This document shows, one piece after another, positions 18,544-26,859 of a stretch of DNA of 64,000 nt; the stretch's first letter is position 1; every line of letters begins with the position of its first letter. Source of the DNA: Bin87 sp034428455. Its GTDB lineage: Bacteria > Chloroflexota > Dehalococcoidia > Lucifugimonadales > UBA3495. The DNA is taken from NCBI GenBank assembly GCA_034428455.1, contig DAOUHZ010000114.1, forward strand, positions 68,629 to 132,628, read 5' to 3'. The notes beneath the pieces are model-generated. The model did no database searches. It saw only the letters and a list, made by a program, of their open reading frames with translations, and was not told the origin of the DNA. Made by a program: the position numbers and the translations under genes.

Positions 18544-19158
18544 ATGACCACTGCTAATCAAGCCGCGCGCACCGCGAACCTGGAGCGATCCACCGCCGAA
18601 ACCAGCATCTCAATATCCGTGGACCTGGATGGTCAGGGTCGATACGACGTAGACACCGGCAATGGCTTTCTCGACCACATGGTCAGCCAGATCGCCCGTC
18701 ACGGCCTGTTCGACATCACACTGAAAGCCCAGGGCGACACCCACGTCGGGTGGCATCATCTCGTCGAGGACACCGCTATCATGCTGGGCCGCGCCTTCGG
18801 CCAGGCTTTGGGCGAGCCGCGCGGCATCCGTCGCATGGGACACGCCATTGTCCCCCTGGACGAGACCCTGGTCATGGTCGCCGTCGACTGGAGCGGCCGG
18901 CCCTACGTGTCCGTGGACACCACGCTCAACAACGTCATGGTCGAGACCCTGTCCGGTGACCTCGTTGCTCACTTCCTAGAGTCCTTCGCCATTGAGGCGC
19001 GCATCAATCTGCATGCCCGGGTGATGGCCGGTGTCAGCCCCCATCACAAGGCCGAAGCCCTCTGCAAGGCGCTGGCTCGCGCCCTCCGCGACGCTGTCGA
19101 ACCCGATCCGCGGGCCCTTGGCCAGGTTCCCAGCACCAAGGGGACCCTGGACGCTTGA
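18544..19158 (+). CDS. hisB: Imidazoleglycerol-phosphate dehydratase
   Basis: Manganese enzyme that dehydrates imidazole glycerol phosphate. The 204 residues are the monofunctional bacterial form, without the N-terminal histidinol-phosphatase domain of E. coli HisB. The metal-binding histidine motifs are visible (DHMVSQIARHG, HLVEDTAIMLG and SPHHKAEALCKALARALRDA). It is the last his gene here; hisH, A, F, I/E and a histidinol phosphatase are not in the window. A MITE-like element follows 70 bases downstream. Confidence 0.95.
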   Translation: MTTANQAARTANLERSTAETSISISVDLDGQGRYDVDTGNGFLDHMVSQIARHGLFDITLKAQGDTHVGWHHLVEDTAIMLGRAFGQALGEPRGIRRMGHAIVPLDETLVMVAVDWSGRPYVSVDTTLNNVMVETLSGDLVAHFLESFAIEARINLHARVMAGVSPHHKAEALCKALARALRDAVEPDPRALGQVPSTKGTLDA

Positions 19159-19228
19159 CCTCAACCCCGCAAAAGGAGCGGGGTGCAAGACGTTCGGAGC
19201 CTGCATTCCTCCCTGGCCACCGGCGGGT

Positions 19229-19384
19229 GTAACTGTTCAGGATTAAGGTTGTTGTCATTGCGAGGCGCTAGCGCCGTGGCAATCTCGTCCTCTCTCCAGA
19301 ACCTTTTCCCGAACGATTCTCCGGCCCCAACGAGATTGCCGCGCTGCGCTCGCAATGACGACCCCCGCAACCCGGAACAGTTAC
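19229..19384. mobile_element. MITE-like element, copy 1, with 8-bp target-site duplication
   Basis: A 156-bp element with GTAACTGTTC at one end and its reverse complement GAACAGTTAC at the other. It is flanked by direct repeats CGGCGGGT (19221-19228 and 19385-19392). Inside lie two inverted GTCATTGCGAG...GGCAATCTCGT arms. It has no coding capacity. By hand alignment it is about 90% identical to the inverted copy at 20768-20924. It fills most of the 316-base gap between hisB and the next gene. Confidence 0.8.
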
Positions 19385-19423
19385 CGGCGGGTTGGGCGGC
19401 TGCTATGCGTCTCTCCGTTCGCG

Positions 19424-19429
19424 TATAAT
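19424..19429 (+). promoter_or_regulatory. -10 element (TATAAT) of the small gene at 19475
   Basis: A perfect TATAAT lies 45 bases before the start codon and just outside the MITE. No good -35 is seen. Confidence 0.4.
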
Positions 19430-19474
19430 GAAACTAATCGGGGCCGGACGACGCGGCTCTGACAGGAGGACACC

Positions 19475-19747
19475 ATGACGATCATCCACAGCGGCGTTAA
19501 CCAGTTCAACCGGGTTCTCGTGAATGTCCTGGACAAGCCTTTTGTGGCCCGAGTGTTGTCACCGTTCCAGCCCATCGCCAACACGCTGACCAGTCGCTAC
19601 CTCAACTACGCGATGCCCGGCGACTGTCCTCCGTCATCGTCTCCCGTGGCCTACACCATCATCGACGCCGACGGCAATAAACGATGGAGCGGAGACACGG
19701 CGGAACTCAACGAAAACCCGGAGCACCGCCACCGCAATATCCGCTGA
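19475..19747 (+). CDS. Small protein of unknown function between two MITE copies
   Basis: A 90-residue protein with an amphipathic N-terminal half and a charged C-terminus ending in NPEHRHRNIR. No signal peptide or recognised domain. Coding status is supported by a strong AGGAGG site before the ATG, a TATAAT element upstream and a strong bidirectional terminator after the stop. Function cannot be assigned. Confidence 0.6.
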   Translation: MTIIHSGVNQFNRVLVNVLDKPFVARVLSPFQPIANTLTSRYLNYAMPGDCPPSSSPVAYTIIDADGNKRWSGDTAELNENPEHRHRNIR

Positions 19748-19765
19748 TCCTGGGACCCTAGGCGC

Positions 19766-19801
19766 GCGAAAGCCCTCCCCAAGCGCGGGGAGGGCTTTCG
19801 C
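19766..19801. terminator. Strong bidirectional hairpin terminator
   Basis: A perfect 15-bp stem (GCGAAAGCCCTCCCC with its complement) around a 6-base loop. It lies between two converging genes and can serve both. An AAAGC/GCTTT stretch sits within the stem. Confidence 0.75.
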
Positions 19802-19821
19802 ATCCGATCTTGGTGCGAGAG

Positions 19822-20682
19822 CTACGCGCCGCGCACTGGTCGTCCCCGGCGGGCCAGGAAGTCCGGGAACGCCTCTTCCGCCAGGGTGCCCCGCAGCACG
19901 TTGGTGGTGAAGTCCTTTTCGTTCATCCATTGCTGCTCGAGGCTCTCGCCTTTGTGCTGTAGCAGTAGCCGCTTGATCCCGATCACCGACGGCGTGTCGT
20001 TGGTGGCGATCTCGGTGGCTACTTCCATCGTCTTCTGCCGCAGCCGGTACGTCGGCACCAGGTGGTTCAGCAGCCCGATGCGGTAGGCCTCTTCCGCCTC
20101 CACGATCCGCGCGGTGAACAGCAGTTCCTTCGCCTGCGGCCAGCCCACCTGGTTGGTCAGCGTCCAGGTCGAGTTGATCCGTCCGTACGCCGCCGCCAGG
20201 AATCGGAACCGCGCCGCGTCCGACCCGATCCGGATGTCCAGCGACGATGACAGCACCGCCCCGCCGCCGTAGGCCAGTCCGTTGATCATGCCGATTACCG
20301 GCTTGTCCGAGGCGCTGACCTCGTAACCGCCCCGTTGTCTCCGGGAGGCGCGTTCGTCCATGCCATCCCGGGTCAGCGTTCCCGCGTTCAGCGCGGCCTG
20401 GTCCTCCCGCTGCTCGTGGATGTCGCCGCCGGCGGTGAATGCTGGAACGCGCGGGTGCGTGTCCGCGCCCGTGATTACGATGCACCCGATCTCCGGATCT
20501 TCGTTGGCACACCGCACCGCGTCGTGAAGCTCTTCCGTCAGCTGCCGGTTCATGGCGTTGAGCACTTCCGGCCGGTTCATGGTTAGAACTGCCACGTGCC
20601 CTACCACCTCGCGCCGCCGGTCGCCGCTGCCCTCCCACTTGGAGACGCGTTCTTTGTCGGACAGAATGTACTGGTAAGCCAT
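19822..20682 (-). CDS. Crotonase-family protein lacking both catalytic glutamates
   Basis: A 286-residue enoyl-CoA hydratase/isomerase (crotonase) superfamily protein. The oxyanion-hole motifs are present (FTAGGD near residue 82 and AYGGGAVLS near 139). However, the two glutamates of classical hydratase (after GGG and in the PExxxG segment) are replaced: the sequence reads GGGAVLS and FRFLAAAYGR. It is therefore unlikely to be a plain hydratase and may act as another crotonase (isomerase, thioesterase, hydrolase or decarboxylase type). The ATG has an AGGAG site about 10 bases upstream, with a TACAAT -10 at 20727-20722. Confidence 0.82.
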   Translation of the reverse strand: MAYQYILSDKERVSKWEGSGDRRREVVGHVAVLTMNRPEVLNAMNRQLTEELHDAVRCANEDPEIGCIVITGADTHPRVPAFTAGGDIHEQREDQAALNAGTLTRDGMDERASRRQRGGYEVSASDKPVIGMINGLAYGGGAVLSSSLDIRIGSDAARFRFLAAAYGRINSTWTLTNQVGWPQAKELLFTARIVEAEEAYRIGLLNHLVPTYRLRQKTMEVATEIATNDTPSVIGIKRLLLQHKGESLEQQWMNEKDFTTNVLRGTLAEEAFPDFLARRGRPVRGA

Positions 20683-20767
20683 GGAAATCGTCGCTCCTGT
20701 TGCGCCTTTTCGAATGGCCGCATTGTATGGGCAGCCGCCGGCCCTAGTCAAACCAGGCAATTGACGT

Positions 20768-20924
20768 GTAATCGTTCAGGGTTGCGGGGAATCGTCACTG
20801 CGAGCGCAGCGCGGCAATCTCGTTGGGGTAGGAGAATCGTTAGGGAAAAGGTTCTGGACAGAGGACGAGATTGCCACGGCGCTGGCGCCTCGCAAGGACA
20901 ACAACCTTAATCCTGAACATTGAC
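20768..20924. mobile_element. MITE-like element, copy 2, inverted relative to copy 1
   Basis: A 157-bp element with degenerate terminal inverted repeats (GTAATCGTTC and GAACATTGAC) and near-perfect 8-base flanking repeats, ATTGACGT (20760-20767) and ATTGACAT (20925-20932). Its reverse complement aligns with 19229-19384 along the whole length with roughly 13 differences and one indel. Confidence 0.78.
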
Positions 20925-20971
20925 ATTGACATACCACCGCGTCGCCCTGATCATAAACTCAGGTAAGTCCG

Positions 20972-22420
20972 ATGTTGTCCGCCATCGCCAACCGCCGCTT
21001 GCTCCGCCCATACGTGAGGCGTTGGGCTGTGATTGCGACGTGCGCTCTCTTCATCTTTTTGGGAATGTTCGGCCTGGCAGGAGCCGGCGGCAGCGTCGGC
21101 GGCCAGGCGGAAACCGTCCTGAATTTGCGGGTTGAAAAGACCATCAGCCCGGTTAAAGTCCGCGTGATCCAACGAGCGGTTAACCGGGCCAACGAGACCG
21201 GCGCCCAGTTGCTGATAATCGGTCTCGACACTCCGGGCGGCCTATACGACAGCACCCGCGAGATCGTCGAGATCCTGCTGGGCTCACCCGTACCCGTCGC
21301 CGTCTTCGTGTCGCCGCGCGGAGCCCAGGCCGGATCGGCCGGAACGTTCATCACCGCGGCCGGCCACGTCGCCGCCATGACCCCCGGCTCCAACATCGGA
21401 GCTGCCACCCCGGTCTCCGGCACCGGTGAGGAAATCAGCGAAACCCTGGCCGACAAAGTCACCAACGACGCTGCCGCCCTCATCCGTGCCATCGCCGAGG
21501 AGCGTGGTCGCAACGCCGACGCACTGGAGGAAACCGTCCGCTCCGCTGCCTCTTACAGCGCCAGCGAGGCTCTGGAGGCCAACATCATCGACCTCATTGC
21601 TGACGACCTTCCAGCGCTGCTCGTCGCTCTGGATGGCCAAAGCGTGGCCACCATCGCCGGGGAAGAAACGCTCGAGTTGGCCGACGCCGAAATCCAGGAA
21701 GTCAAGATGCAATGGCGGGAGCGCTTCGTGGATTTCATCTCCAATCCCAACATCGCCTTCCTGCTTCTGACTTTGGGCAGCCTCGGCCTGGTGTTCGAGA
21801 TGCTCACCCCCGGCGCTATCGGCCCTGGCGTCGCCGGCATCATCTGCCTGGGCCTCGGTTTTCTGGCCTTGGGCAATCTCCCCTTCAACTGGGCCGGTGT
21901 GGCGTTCATCCTCCTGGCGATTGTGTTGGCCGCTCTGGAGATCTTCGTGTCCGGATTCGGGGCTTTAGGCATCGGCGCAGCGGTGAGCCTCGTGGTTGGG
22001 GGTCTACTTTTGTTTGGTGACTTTGGCGGGGGACGCATTTCTCCCCCCAGCTTTCCGACCGTGTCGGTGAACCGCTGGGTGTTGGTCGGAGTAGGCGGCG
22101 TATTGCTGTCCATCGCCGGATATCTTGCGTATGAGGTGATCATGTCCCGAACCGGCCGAAGGCGAAGCGCCGGCAGAGGCGGGGTCAGCGGCAGCGACGG
22201 CCGCAGTTCACCCGGCGATCTCGTAGGACAGACCGGCGTGGTAACATCGGCCCTTCAACCTCGGGGCGTCGTCGCCCTGTCCGACGAAACCTGGTCCAGC
22301 GTCAGCAATGATGGTCTCACCATCCCGGCCGGCCGGCGCGTTCGCGTGGTCGCCGTGAGCGGCCTTCTGCTCACCGTGGAGGCTGAGGGCGCTCCCGCCG
22401 CCGTAGAGGGCCAGGAATGA
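20972..22420 (+). CDS. nfeD: Long-form NfeD membrane serine protease
   Basis: A 482-residue membrane protein of the long NfeD family. An N-terminal signal/anchor (residues 18-40) is followed by a ClpP-like protease domain with the Ser/Lys dyad at S122 (GSAGTFITAA) and K162 (DKVTNDAAAL), 40 residues apart as in archaeal STOPP proteases. Four to five membrane helices follow (about residues 260-395), then a C-terminal OB-fold (GDLVGQTGVV to the end). These proteases cleave the C-terminus of a partner stomatin, which is encoded directly downstream. The pair is known in many bacteria and archaea and is linked to membrane quality control. Confidence 0.9.
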   Translation: MLSAIANRRLLRPYVRRWAVIATCALFIFLGMFGLAGAGGSVGGQAETVLNLRVEKTISPVKVRVIQRAVNRANETGAQLLIIGLDTPGGLYDSTREIVEILLGSPVPVAVFVSPRGAQAGSAGTFITAAGHVAAMTPGSNIGAATPVSGTGEEISETLADKVTNDAAALIRAIAEERGRNADALEETVRSAASYSASEALEANIIDLIADDLPALLVALDGQSVATIAGEETLELADAEIQEVKMQWRERFVDFISNPNIAFLLLTLGSLGLVFEMLTPGAIGPGVAGIICLGLGFLALGNLPFNWAGVAFILLAIVLAALEIFVSGFGALGIGAAVSLVVGGLLLFGDFGGGRISPPSFPTVSVNRWVLVGVGGVLLSIAGYLAYEVIMSRTGRRRSAGRGGVSGSDGRSSPGDLVGQTGVVTSALQPRGVVALSDETWSSVSNDGLTIPAGRRVRVVAVSGLLLTVEAEGAPAAVEGQE

Positions 22421-22429
22421 TGCTAGAAT
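22421..22429 (+). promoter_or_regulatory. Extended -10 before the stomatin gene
   Basis: TGCTAGAAT begins right at the nfeD stop, 47 bases before the slipin ATG. The slipin may have its own promoter besides readthrough from nfeD. Confidence 0.4.
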
Positions 22430-22475
22430 GAACTCGATAGACCAGAACACGCCGATCCGATAAGGAGGCACCAAC

Positions 22476-23387
22476 ATGGCCGCAGGGATTGTCGTCGTCC
22501 AGCAATATCAGCGCATGGTAGTCCAACGGTTCGGGACCTACATCGGCACCCGTGGTCCTGGACTGCGCTTCCTCATCCCCATCCTGTATCACGGCACCAA
22601 GGTTGACCTCCGCGAGCGCGTCACTCGTGTGCCCACCCAAAAGTACATCACCGCCGACAACGTCGTGGTGGACATGGACTTCGTGATCTACTACCGCGTG
22701 ATGGACGACCAGGTCGACCGCGCCGTGCTGGAAGTCCAGAACTTCGAGGCGGCCGTCATCAACCTGGCTTTCGCCACCCTGCGCTCCGTGATCGGCTCCC
22801 TGGATCTGGCGACCACGTTGTCCGAGCGTGAGCGCATCCGCGACGACGTCCAGATCCGCATGGATGAGGTCACCACCCGTTGGGGGGTCAAGGTGTCCCA
22901 GGTCGAGATCAACGAGGTTGACCCGCCTCCCGGCGTCAAGGCGGCCATGGAGCGGCAGAAGTCTGCCGACGCCATCCGCACTGCGGAAATCACCGAGTCC
23001 GAAGGCCAGCGCCAGGCCGCCATCAACCTAGCGGAGGGCGAACGCCAGTCCGCCATCCTGCGGGCTCAGGGCCAGCGGGAGTCCGAAATCCTCCAGGCCG
23101 AGGGCGACCAGCAGGCCCAAGTCCTGCGTGCCGAGGGCTTCAGCACCGCGCTGGAGCGCATCTTCAGCGTAGCCAGCACGGTGGATGCCCGCACGATGAG
23201 CCTCCAGTACTTCGACACCCTCAAGTCCCTGGGCGAGAGCCCGTCCACCAAGTTCATCTTCCCCATGGAGTTCACGTCCATGCTATCCCCCTTCCTCGGC
23301 ATGGGAGGGATGAACCCACCCGACGGCGGCAACAACCGCGGCAACTCGGGCAACGGGACCACGGCAGACAACGAAAACCGCAACTGA
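22476..23387 (+). CDS. SPFH/stomatin-like protein (slipin) without N-terminal anchor
   Basis: A 303-residue stomatin/prohibitin-homology protein. The SPFH domain starts at the very N-terminus (GIVVVQQYQRMVVQRFG) and runs to about residue 170. It is followed by an Ala/Glu/Gln-rich coiled coil with repeated AEG/AQG units (about residues 175-225) and a Gly/Asn-rich tail. Typical slipins have a hydrophobic hairpin or helix before the SPFH domain; here only two or three residues precede it, so membrane attachment would need NfeD or lipidation. The ATG follows an AAGGAGG site. It is the expected partner of NfeD. Confidence 0.88.
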   Translation: MAAGIVVVQQYQRMVVQRFGTYIGTRGPGLRFLIPILYHGTKVDLRERVTRVPTQKYITADNVVVDMDFVIYYRVMDDQVDRAVLEVQNFEAAVINLAFATLRSVIGSLDLATTLSERERIRDDVQIRMDEVTTRWGVKVSQVEINEVDPPPGVKAAMERQKSADAIRTAEITESEGQRQAAINLAEGERQSAILRAQGQRESEILQAEGDQQAQVLRAEGFSTALERIFSVASTVDARTMSLQYFDTLKSLGESPSTKFIFPMEFTSMLSPFLGMGGMNPPDGGNNRGNSGNGTTADNENRN

Positions 23388-23412
23388 GTCCTATCCCAAA
23401 AGATAGTGTCGA

Positions 23413-23439
23413 TGGGAACAGCCAAAGCAGCTGTTCCCA
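23413..23439 (+). terminator. Hairpin after the nfeD-slipin pair
   Basis: TGGGAACAGC and GCTGTTCCCA form a perfect 10-bp stem around a 7-base loop, 26 bases after the stop. There is no clear T-run, so it may only stabilise the mRNA end. Confidence 0.5.
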
Positions 23440-23466
23440 ATGATTTGGAACTAGGAAGGGAATGCC

Positions 23467-23979
23467 ATGCGAGCACCAGACGATAGGATGTGGATGATAC
23501 GAGCCGAGTGGGATGGAACGGTCCTACATCACTTTCTTGATGACGGCGTTGCGTATCTCGGGTAGGGCGAGACCGGCATCATCTACCCGGAAATTTCTAG
23601 GCAGGAGGTACGGGGGCGCGTAGAACGAGCCAACCCCACGATGCACCCCAACGCGATTGGAAACGCTACTAGGTGCATCTGGGAGTTCTGTCGCGAAGTT
23701 CGGATTGGCGATACCGTTGTAACCTATAACCCGCCGGAGCGGTTGTACCACATAGGCGTAGTGAGGTCCGATGCTGATTTTGAAATTGACACTGGCATTT
23801 GGGTTGATCACGCTACCATGGACGAGTACGAAGTGCCTCGCTACGTGCGCAAAGTTGACTGGGGCCCCACCGTCTCCCGGGATCGCCTGTCCCCCGCGGC
23901 CCAAAAGTACTTGGGCCGGCCACCGACGCACTTTAGGCTACCCGCCGAGATAGTAGAAGAAATCCGCCGGCTTTGCTGA
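23467..23979 (+). pseudogene. Restriction-type N-terminal domain gene interrupted by an amber codon
   Basis: Conceptual translation from ATG 23467 gives MWMIRAEWDGTVLHHFLDDG..., then AYLG, a TAG at 23563-23565, then GETGIIYPE and on to EEIRRLC in the same frame. The pattern (WMIRA at the start, a GW.E segment, then GDTVVTYNPPERLYHIGVV) resembles the N-terminal recognition domain of Mrr/restriction-system proteins. In such proteins the residue at the stop is usually Trp (GWGE), so a TGG to TAG change would explain it. No nuclease domain follows. Both halves keep the frame, which points to a recent single-base lesion or readthrough. The region is AT-richer than its surroundings. Confidence 0.65.
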
Positions 23980-24008
23980 CGAAGCCGCCTCCATAGAAGG
24001 AGAGAGTA

Positions 24009-24260
24009 ATGGCAGCCAATGTGCCGCCAGATGGCGAGGAAATGCTGCGCCAGATGCAGGAAGATGACGCGGTCAACTACGACCTCAATGAGCGCACTCG
24101 GCACGAGTTGATGCGAGGAACGTTCACCAATATAGGAACGCTAATCAAAATCGGGTTCTGGGTAGGCGTGGGGCTCGGTCTGGGAGGGATGATCTTCTGG
24201 TTGATCGCGATGCTACTGGCTTGGCCATTTCTCGGTTCGATTATGGAAGCGTACCCCTAG
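24009..24260 (+). CDS. Small single-pass membrane protein
   Basis: An 83-residue protein with a charged N-terminal half and one hydrophobic helix (about residues 46-76, Gly-rich), ending EAYP. The AAGGAG site before the ATG is good. It follows the broken restriction-type gene by 29 bases and may belong to the same accessory insertion. No family recognised. Confidence 0.55.
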   Translation: MAANVPPDGEEMLRQMQEDDAVNYDLNERTRHELMRGTFTNIGTLIKIGFWVGVGLGLGGMIFWLIAMLLAWPFLGSIMEAYP

Positions 24261-24305
24261 CATTACGTCCAGCTGTGCAGGCAGACGCTGGGTGAAGCGA
24301 TGCCG

Positions 24306-24755
24306 TTAATCTTTCTTCTCGTCGTTTTTGGCGTCTTTTTCTTCTTGGTCCCGACGTATCCTCGCGGCCATGGCTTCCAATTCTTCTGGCGAAAGCCCTT
24401 CAGTCAGACCTCGCAGTATGCGGCGCTTCAAGCCTATAGGCGTTTTGGCTATTAGCATCTGTACCCCCGCTTCAACTGTGTCCTTGGCAATGATCGCCAC
24501 TTCCACGCTCAGCCATATCATACAGATGCTGAACGCTTGGTCAACCGGCTCTGGCCCTAGCAACTCCGAAAAGACCGACCTCACGTTGAGCGGGTTGAAG
24601 TGAGCTAGCGCGTCGGTCAGCAAAACCCGCGCCGCCCAAAACCCCGCCCAAATCATGCACACCGCTATACGCGCCATCCGCGTCAGCGGAACTCCCGCCA
24701 CCGACGCTAGAAGCGAATCGTCCCCGTCAACCCCACGTCGCCGCTCGCCGCTCAT
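24306..24755 (-). CDS. Membrane protein with charged coiled-coil tail
   Basis: A 149-residue protein with two hydrophobic helices (about residues 25-47 and 73-92) and a Lys/Glu/Asp-rich C-terminus likely to form a helix. The start overlaps the meaB stop in an ATGA, so it is translated with meaB. Function unknown. Proteins of similar layout lie at 32467-32916 and 49398-49793. Confidence 0.6.
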   Translation of the reverse strand: MSGERRRGVDGDDSLLASVAGVPLTRMARIAVCMIWAGFWAARVLLTDALAHFNPLNVRSVFSELLGPEPVDQAFSICMIWLSVEVAIIAKDTVEAGVQMLIAKTPIGLKRRILRGLTEGLSPEELEAMAARIRRDQEEKDAKNDEKKD

Positions 24756-25729
24756 AGTGTCAGCGCATCACCCGGTACGTTTCCTCTCAATGCGCCGTCG
24801 TTCCTCAGCAACTCCATCGCCGCCCCGTACGGCTCCGCATTCTTACCGTCTATCTGTCTTAGTAGCTCACCCAACTCCGCGTCCGCCGACAACCGCTCGA
24901 TGATCCGGCGGTACAGTTCCTCCTGCACCGTTTCCAGGAATTCCGCCCGCCGGCGCTCGGCCCGCCGCTTTTCCAGCGCGCCCGTGTCGTTCATGTATTC
25001 GCGGTGGGTGGTAACGCTGTCCCACAGTTCGCCGATACCAACGTTGGCGTATGCTTGGGTCAGCAGCACCGGCGGGTTCCAGCCGTCGCCCAGGTCCGAC
25101 AATTGCAACATCGCCGTCACCGCCGCCGAAAGCTGGCTGGCTCCGTCCCGGTCAGCCTTGTTGATTACATAAAGATCGGCGATCTCCATGACACCAGCCT
25201 TGAGCGTCTGGATCGAGTCCCCCGACTCCGGCGTCATCGTGACCACCACGGTGTCCGCGACGCCCATGATGCCCAACTCGGTCTGGCCCACGCCCACCGT
25301 TTCTACCAGCGTCACGTCCTTTCCGGCCGCATCCAGGGTGCGCACCATGCTCTTCACGATGCGCGGCAGCCCACCGGATTGTCCCCTCGTGGCCACGCTG
25401 CGGATGAACACGCCGTCATCCAGGTAGTGCCGCTGCATCCGGATGCGGTCGCCCAGCAGCGCCCCGCCGGTAAACGGGCTGGTCGGATCAACGGCGAGGA
25501 TGCCTACGGTGAGTCCCATCCCCCGCAGGTGCTCGGCCAGCCGGTCCACCAGCGTGCTCTTGCCCACGCCCGGGGGCCCGGTGATGCCTACCGCGTACCC
25601 GGCTCCGGTATGTGGGTCCAGCGCGGCCATCGCCTCTGCTGCTGCTGGATCGCCGCGCTCCAGCAGCGTCAGCACCCGCGACAGGGCTCGCAATTCACCA
25701 TCAAGCACGCGCTCGGCCAGTTCGCTCAT
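24752..25729 (-). CDS. meaB: MeaB-type G-protein chaperone of a B12-dependent mutase
   Basis: A 325-residue GTPase of the MeaB/ArgK (SIMIBI) family, which guards cofactor loading and protects adenosylcobalamin-dependent acyl-CoA mutases. Walker A is GPPGVGKST (residues 51-59). The family motifs DPTSPFTGGALLGDRIRM, the switch region ETVGVGQTE and the guanine-recognition NKAD are all present. The ATG at 25729 has an AGGAGAAGG site just upstream. No mutase gene is in the window, so its client must be encoded elsewhere. It fits the cobalt theme of the first 7 kb. Confidence 0.93.
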   Translation of the reverse strand: MSELAERVLDGELRALSRVLTLLERGDPAAAEAMAALDPHTGAGYAVGITGPPGVGKSTLVDRLAEHLRGMGLTVGILAVDPTSPFTGGALLGDRIRMQRHYLDDGVFIRSVATRGQSGGLPRIVKSMVRTLDAAGKDVTLVETVGVGQTELGIMGVADTVVVTMTPESGDSIQTLKAGVMEIADLYVINKADRDGASQLSAAVTAMLQLSDLGDGWNPPVLLTQAYANVGIGELWDSVTTHREYMNDTGALEKRRAERRRAEFLETVQEELYRRIIERLSADAELGELLRQIDGKNAEPYGAAMELLRNDGALRGNVPGDALTL

Positions 25730-25780
25730 CCTTCTCCTATGCGACGAAAATCGTAATATATGCAACGAAACACGGCGGCC

Positions 25781-25789
25781 AATTTAGCA
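25781..25789 (-). promoter_or_regulatory. Extended -10 upstream of meaB
   Basis: On the minus strand the sequence reads TGCTAAATT, about 52 bases before the meaB start. The wider context GATGCTAAATTGGCC is repeated almost exactly upstream of the gene at 58844. Confidence 0.42.
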
Positions 25790-25902
25790 TCGGCCCAATC
25801 TCGGGTCAAGGACGGTCGCATTGCTCACCCTTAACAACTCCCGCACCAGGGGTTATCATCGTTGCGCTTTCAAACCCACGCTTGGACCCCGAGGTGACCT
25901 CC

Positions 25903-26778
25903 ATGACTACCCGCTCCGAAACCCTCAACGGCCGCGTCGCCATCGTAACCGGCGCTGCCAGCCCCATCGGCATGGGCCGCTCCATCACCACCGGCCTGGT
26001 TCGCGCCGGCGCTCGCGTCGCCATGCTGGACATCAACCAGGACTGGCTCGATCAGTCGGCCAACGACCTCCGCGAGATCGGTGGTGACGAGTGCGTGCTG
26101 CCCATTATCGCCGACGTCACCGATCCCGACTCCGTGCAGAACGCCGTGCAGCGCACCATCAGCGAGATGGGCGGGCTCCACATCCTCGTCAACAACGCCG
26201 GCATCAACCCCCGCACCGCGGGATTCGGCGGCAGCGCCTCCGGCAGCCGCACCGGATTCTTCGATATCGTTCCCGACGCCTGGCTGAAGGTCATCTCGGT
26301 GAACCTCAGCGGCCCGTTCCTCATGGCCAACGCCGTTGCCGGCCACATGATGGAACAGGGCTTTGGCCGCATCATTGGCGTGACTACCAGCATGGACACC
26401 ATGTGGCGCAAGGGCGGCGCGCCCTACGGTCCGTCCAAGGCGGGACACGAAGCCCTGGTCGCCATCATGGCCCAGGATCTCGAGGGCACCGGCGTCACCG
26501 CCAACGTTCTGACCCCCGGCGGCGCCACCGCCACCAACATGGTTCTGCCGCCGGAGGGCGCCACGGCCGACGCGCTCATCCAGCCCGAGGTCATGCAGGC
26601 CCCCGTGGTTTGGATCGCATCCGACGACGCCAGCGACTGGAACGGTCGCCGCATCATCGCCTACTACTGGGACGAATCCCTGCCCCTGGAAGAGCGTCTC
26701 GAAAAATGCGGCGCGCCCGCCGCCTGGCCCCAGCTGGGTTTGCAGGCTGTACATCCTGACTGGTTCGGCCGCGGCTGA
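25903..26778 (+). CDS. Short-chain dehydrogenase/reductase
   Basis: A 291-residue SDR with a slightly altered glycine motif (TGAASPIGMG), an intact NNAG (NNAGIN), a Ser in GVTTSMD and YxxxK in PYGPSKAG. It should be an active NAD(P)H oxidoreductase; its substrate is unknown. A ~12-residue insertion after NNAG and a C-terminal extension (residues 255-291) set it apart from the 9948 SDR. The ATG follows GAGG by 8 bases. It is monocistronic, with a hairpin 28 bases after the stop. Confidence 0.88.
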   Translation: MTTRSETLNGRVAIVTGAASPIGMGRSITTGLVRAGARVAMLDINQDWLDQSANDLREIGGDECVLPIIADVTDPDSVQNAVQRTISEMGGLHILVNNAGINPRTAGFGGSASGSRTGFFDIVPDAWLKVISVNLSGPFLMANAVAGHMMEQGFGRIIGVTTSMDTMWRKGGAPYGPSKAGHEALVAIMAQDLEGTGVTANVLTPGGATATNMVLPPEGATADALIQPEVMQAPVVWIASDDASDWNGRRIIAYYWDESLPLEERLEKCGAPAAWPQLGLQAVHPDWFGRG

Positions 26779-26805
26779 CCACAACCACGAACCCATTAAA
26801 GAGAA

Positions 26806-26828
26806 GGGGCGGGTTTCAAACCCGCCCC
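26806..26828. terminator. GGGGCG-type hairpin
   Basis: GGGGCGGGTTT and AAACCCGCCCC are perfectly complementary around a single C, between converging genes. It is one of five related GGGGCG or GGGCGGGT palindromes in the window (also 30126, 41340, 43181 and 51913). Confidence 0.65.
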
Positions 26829-26859
26829 GTTTCCGCTGCGCCAATAAGCTTTCGGGCGT

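Noticed and set aside
23563..23565. Pyrrolysine or other recoding of the TAG
   Set aside because: No pyl genes or other in-frame TAG recoding is seen in the window; a simple TGG to TAG change is the more economical explanation.
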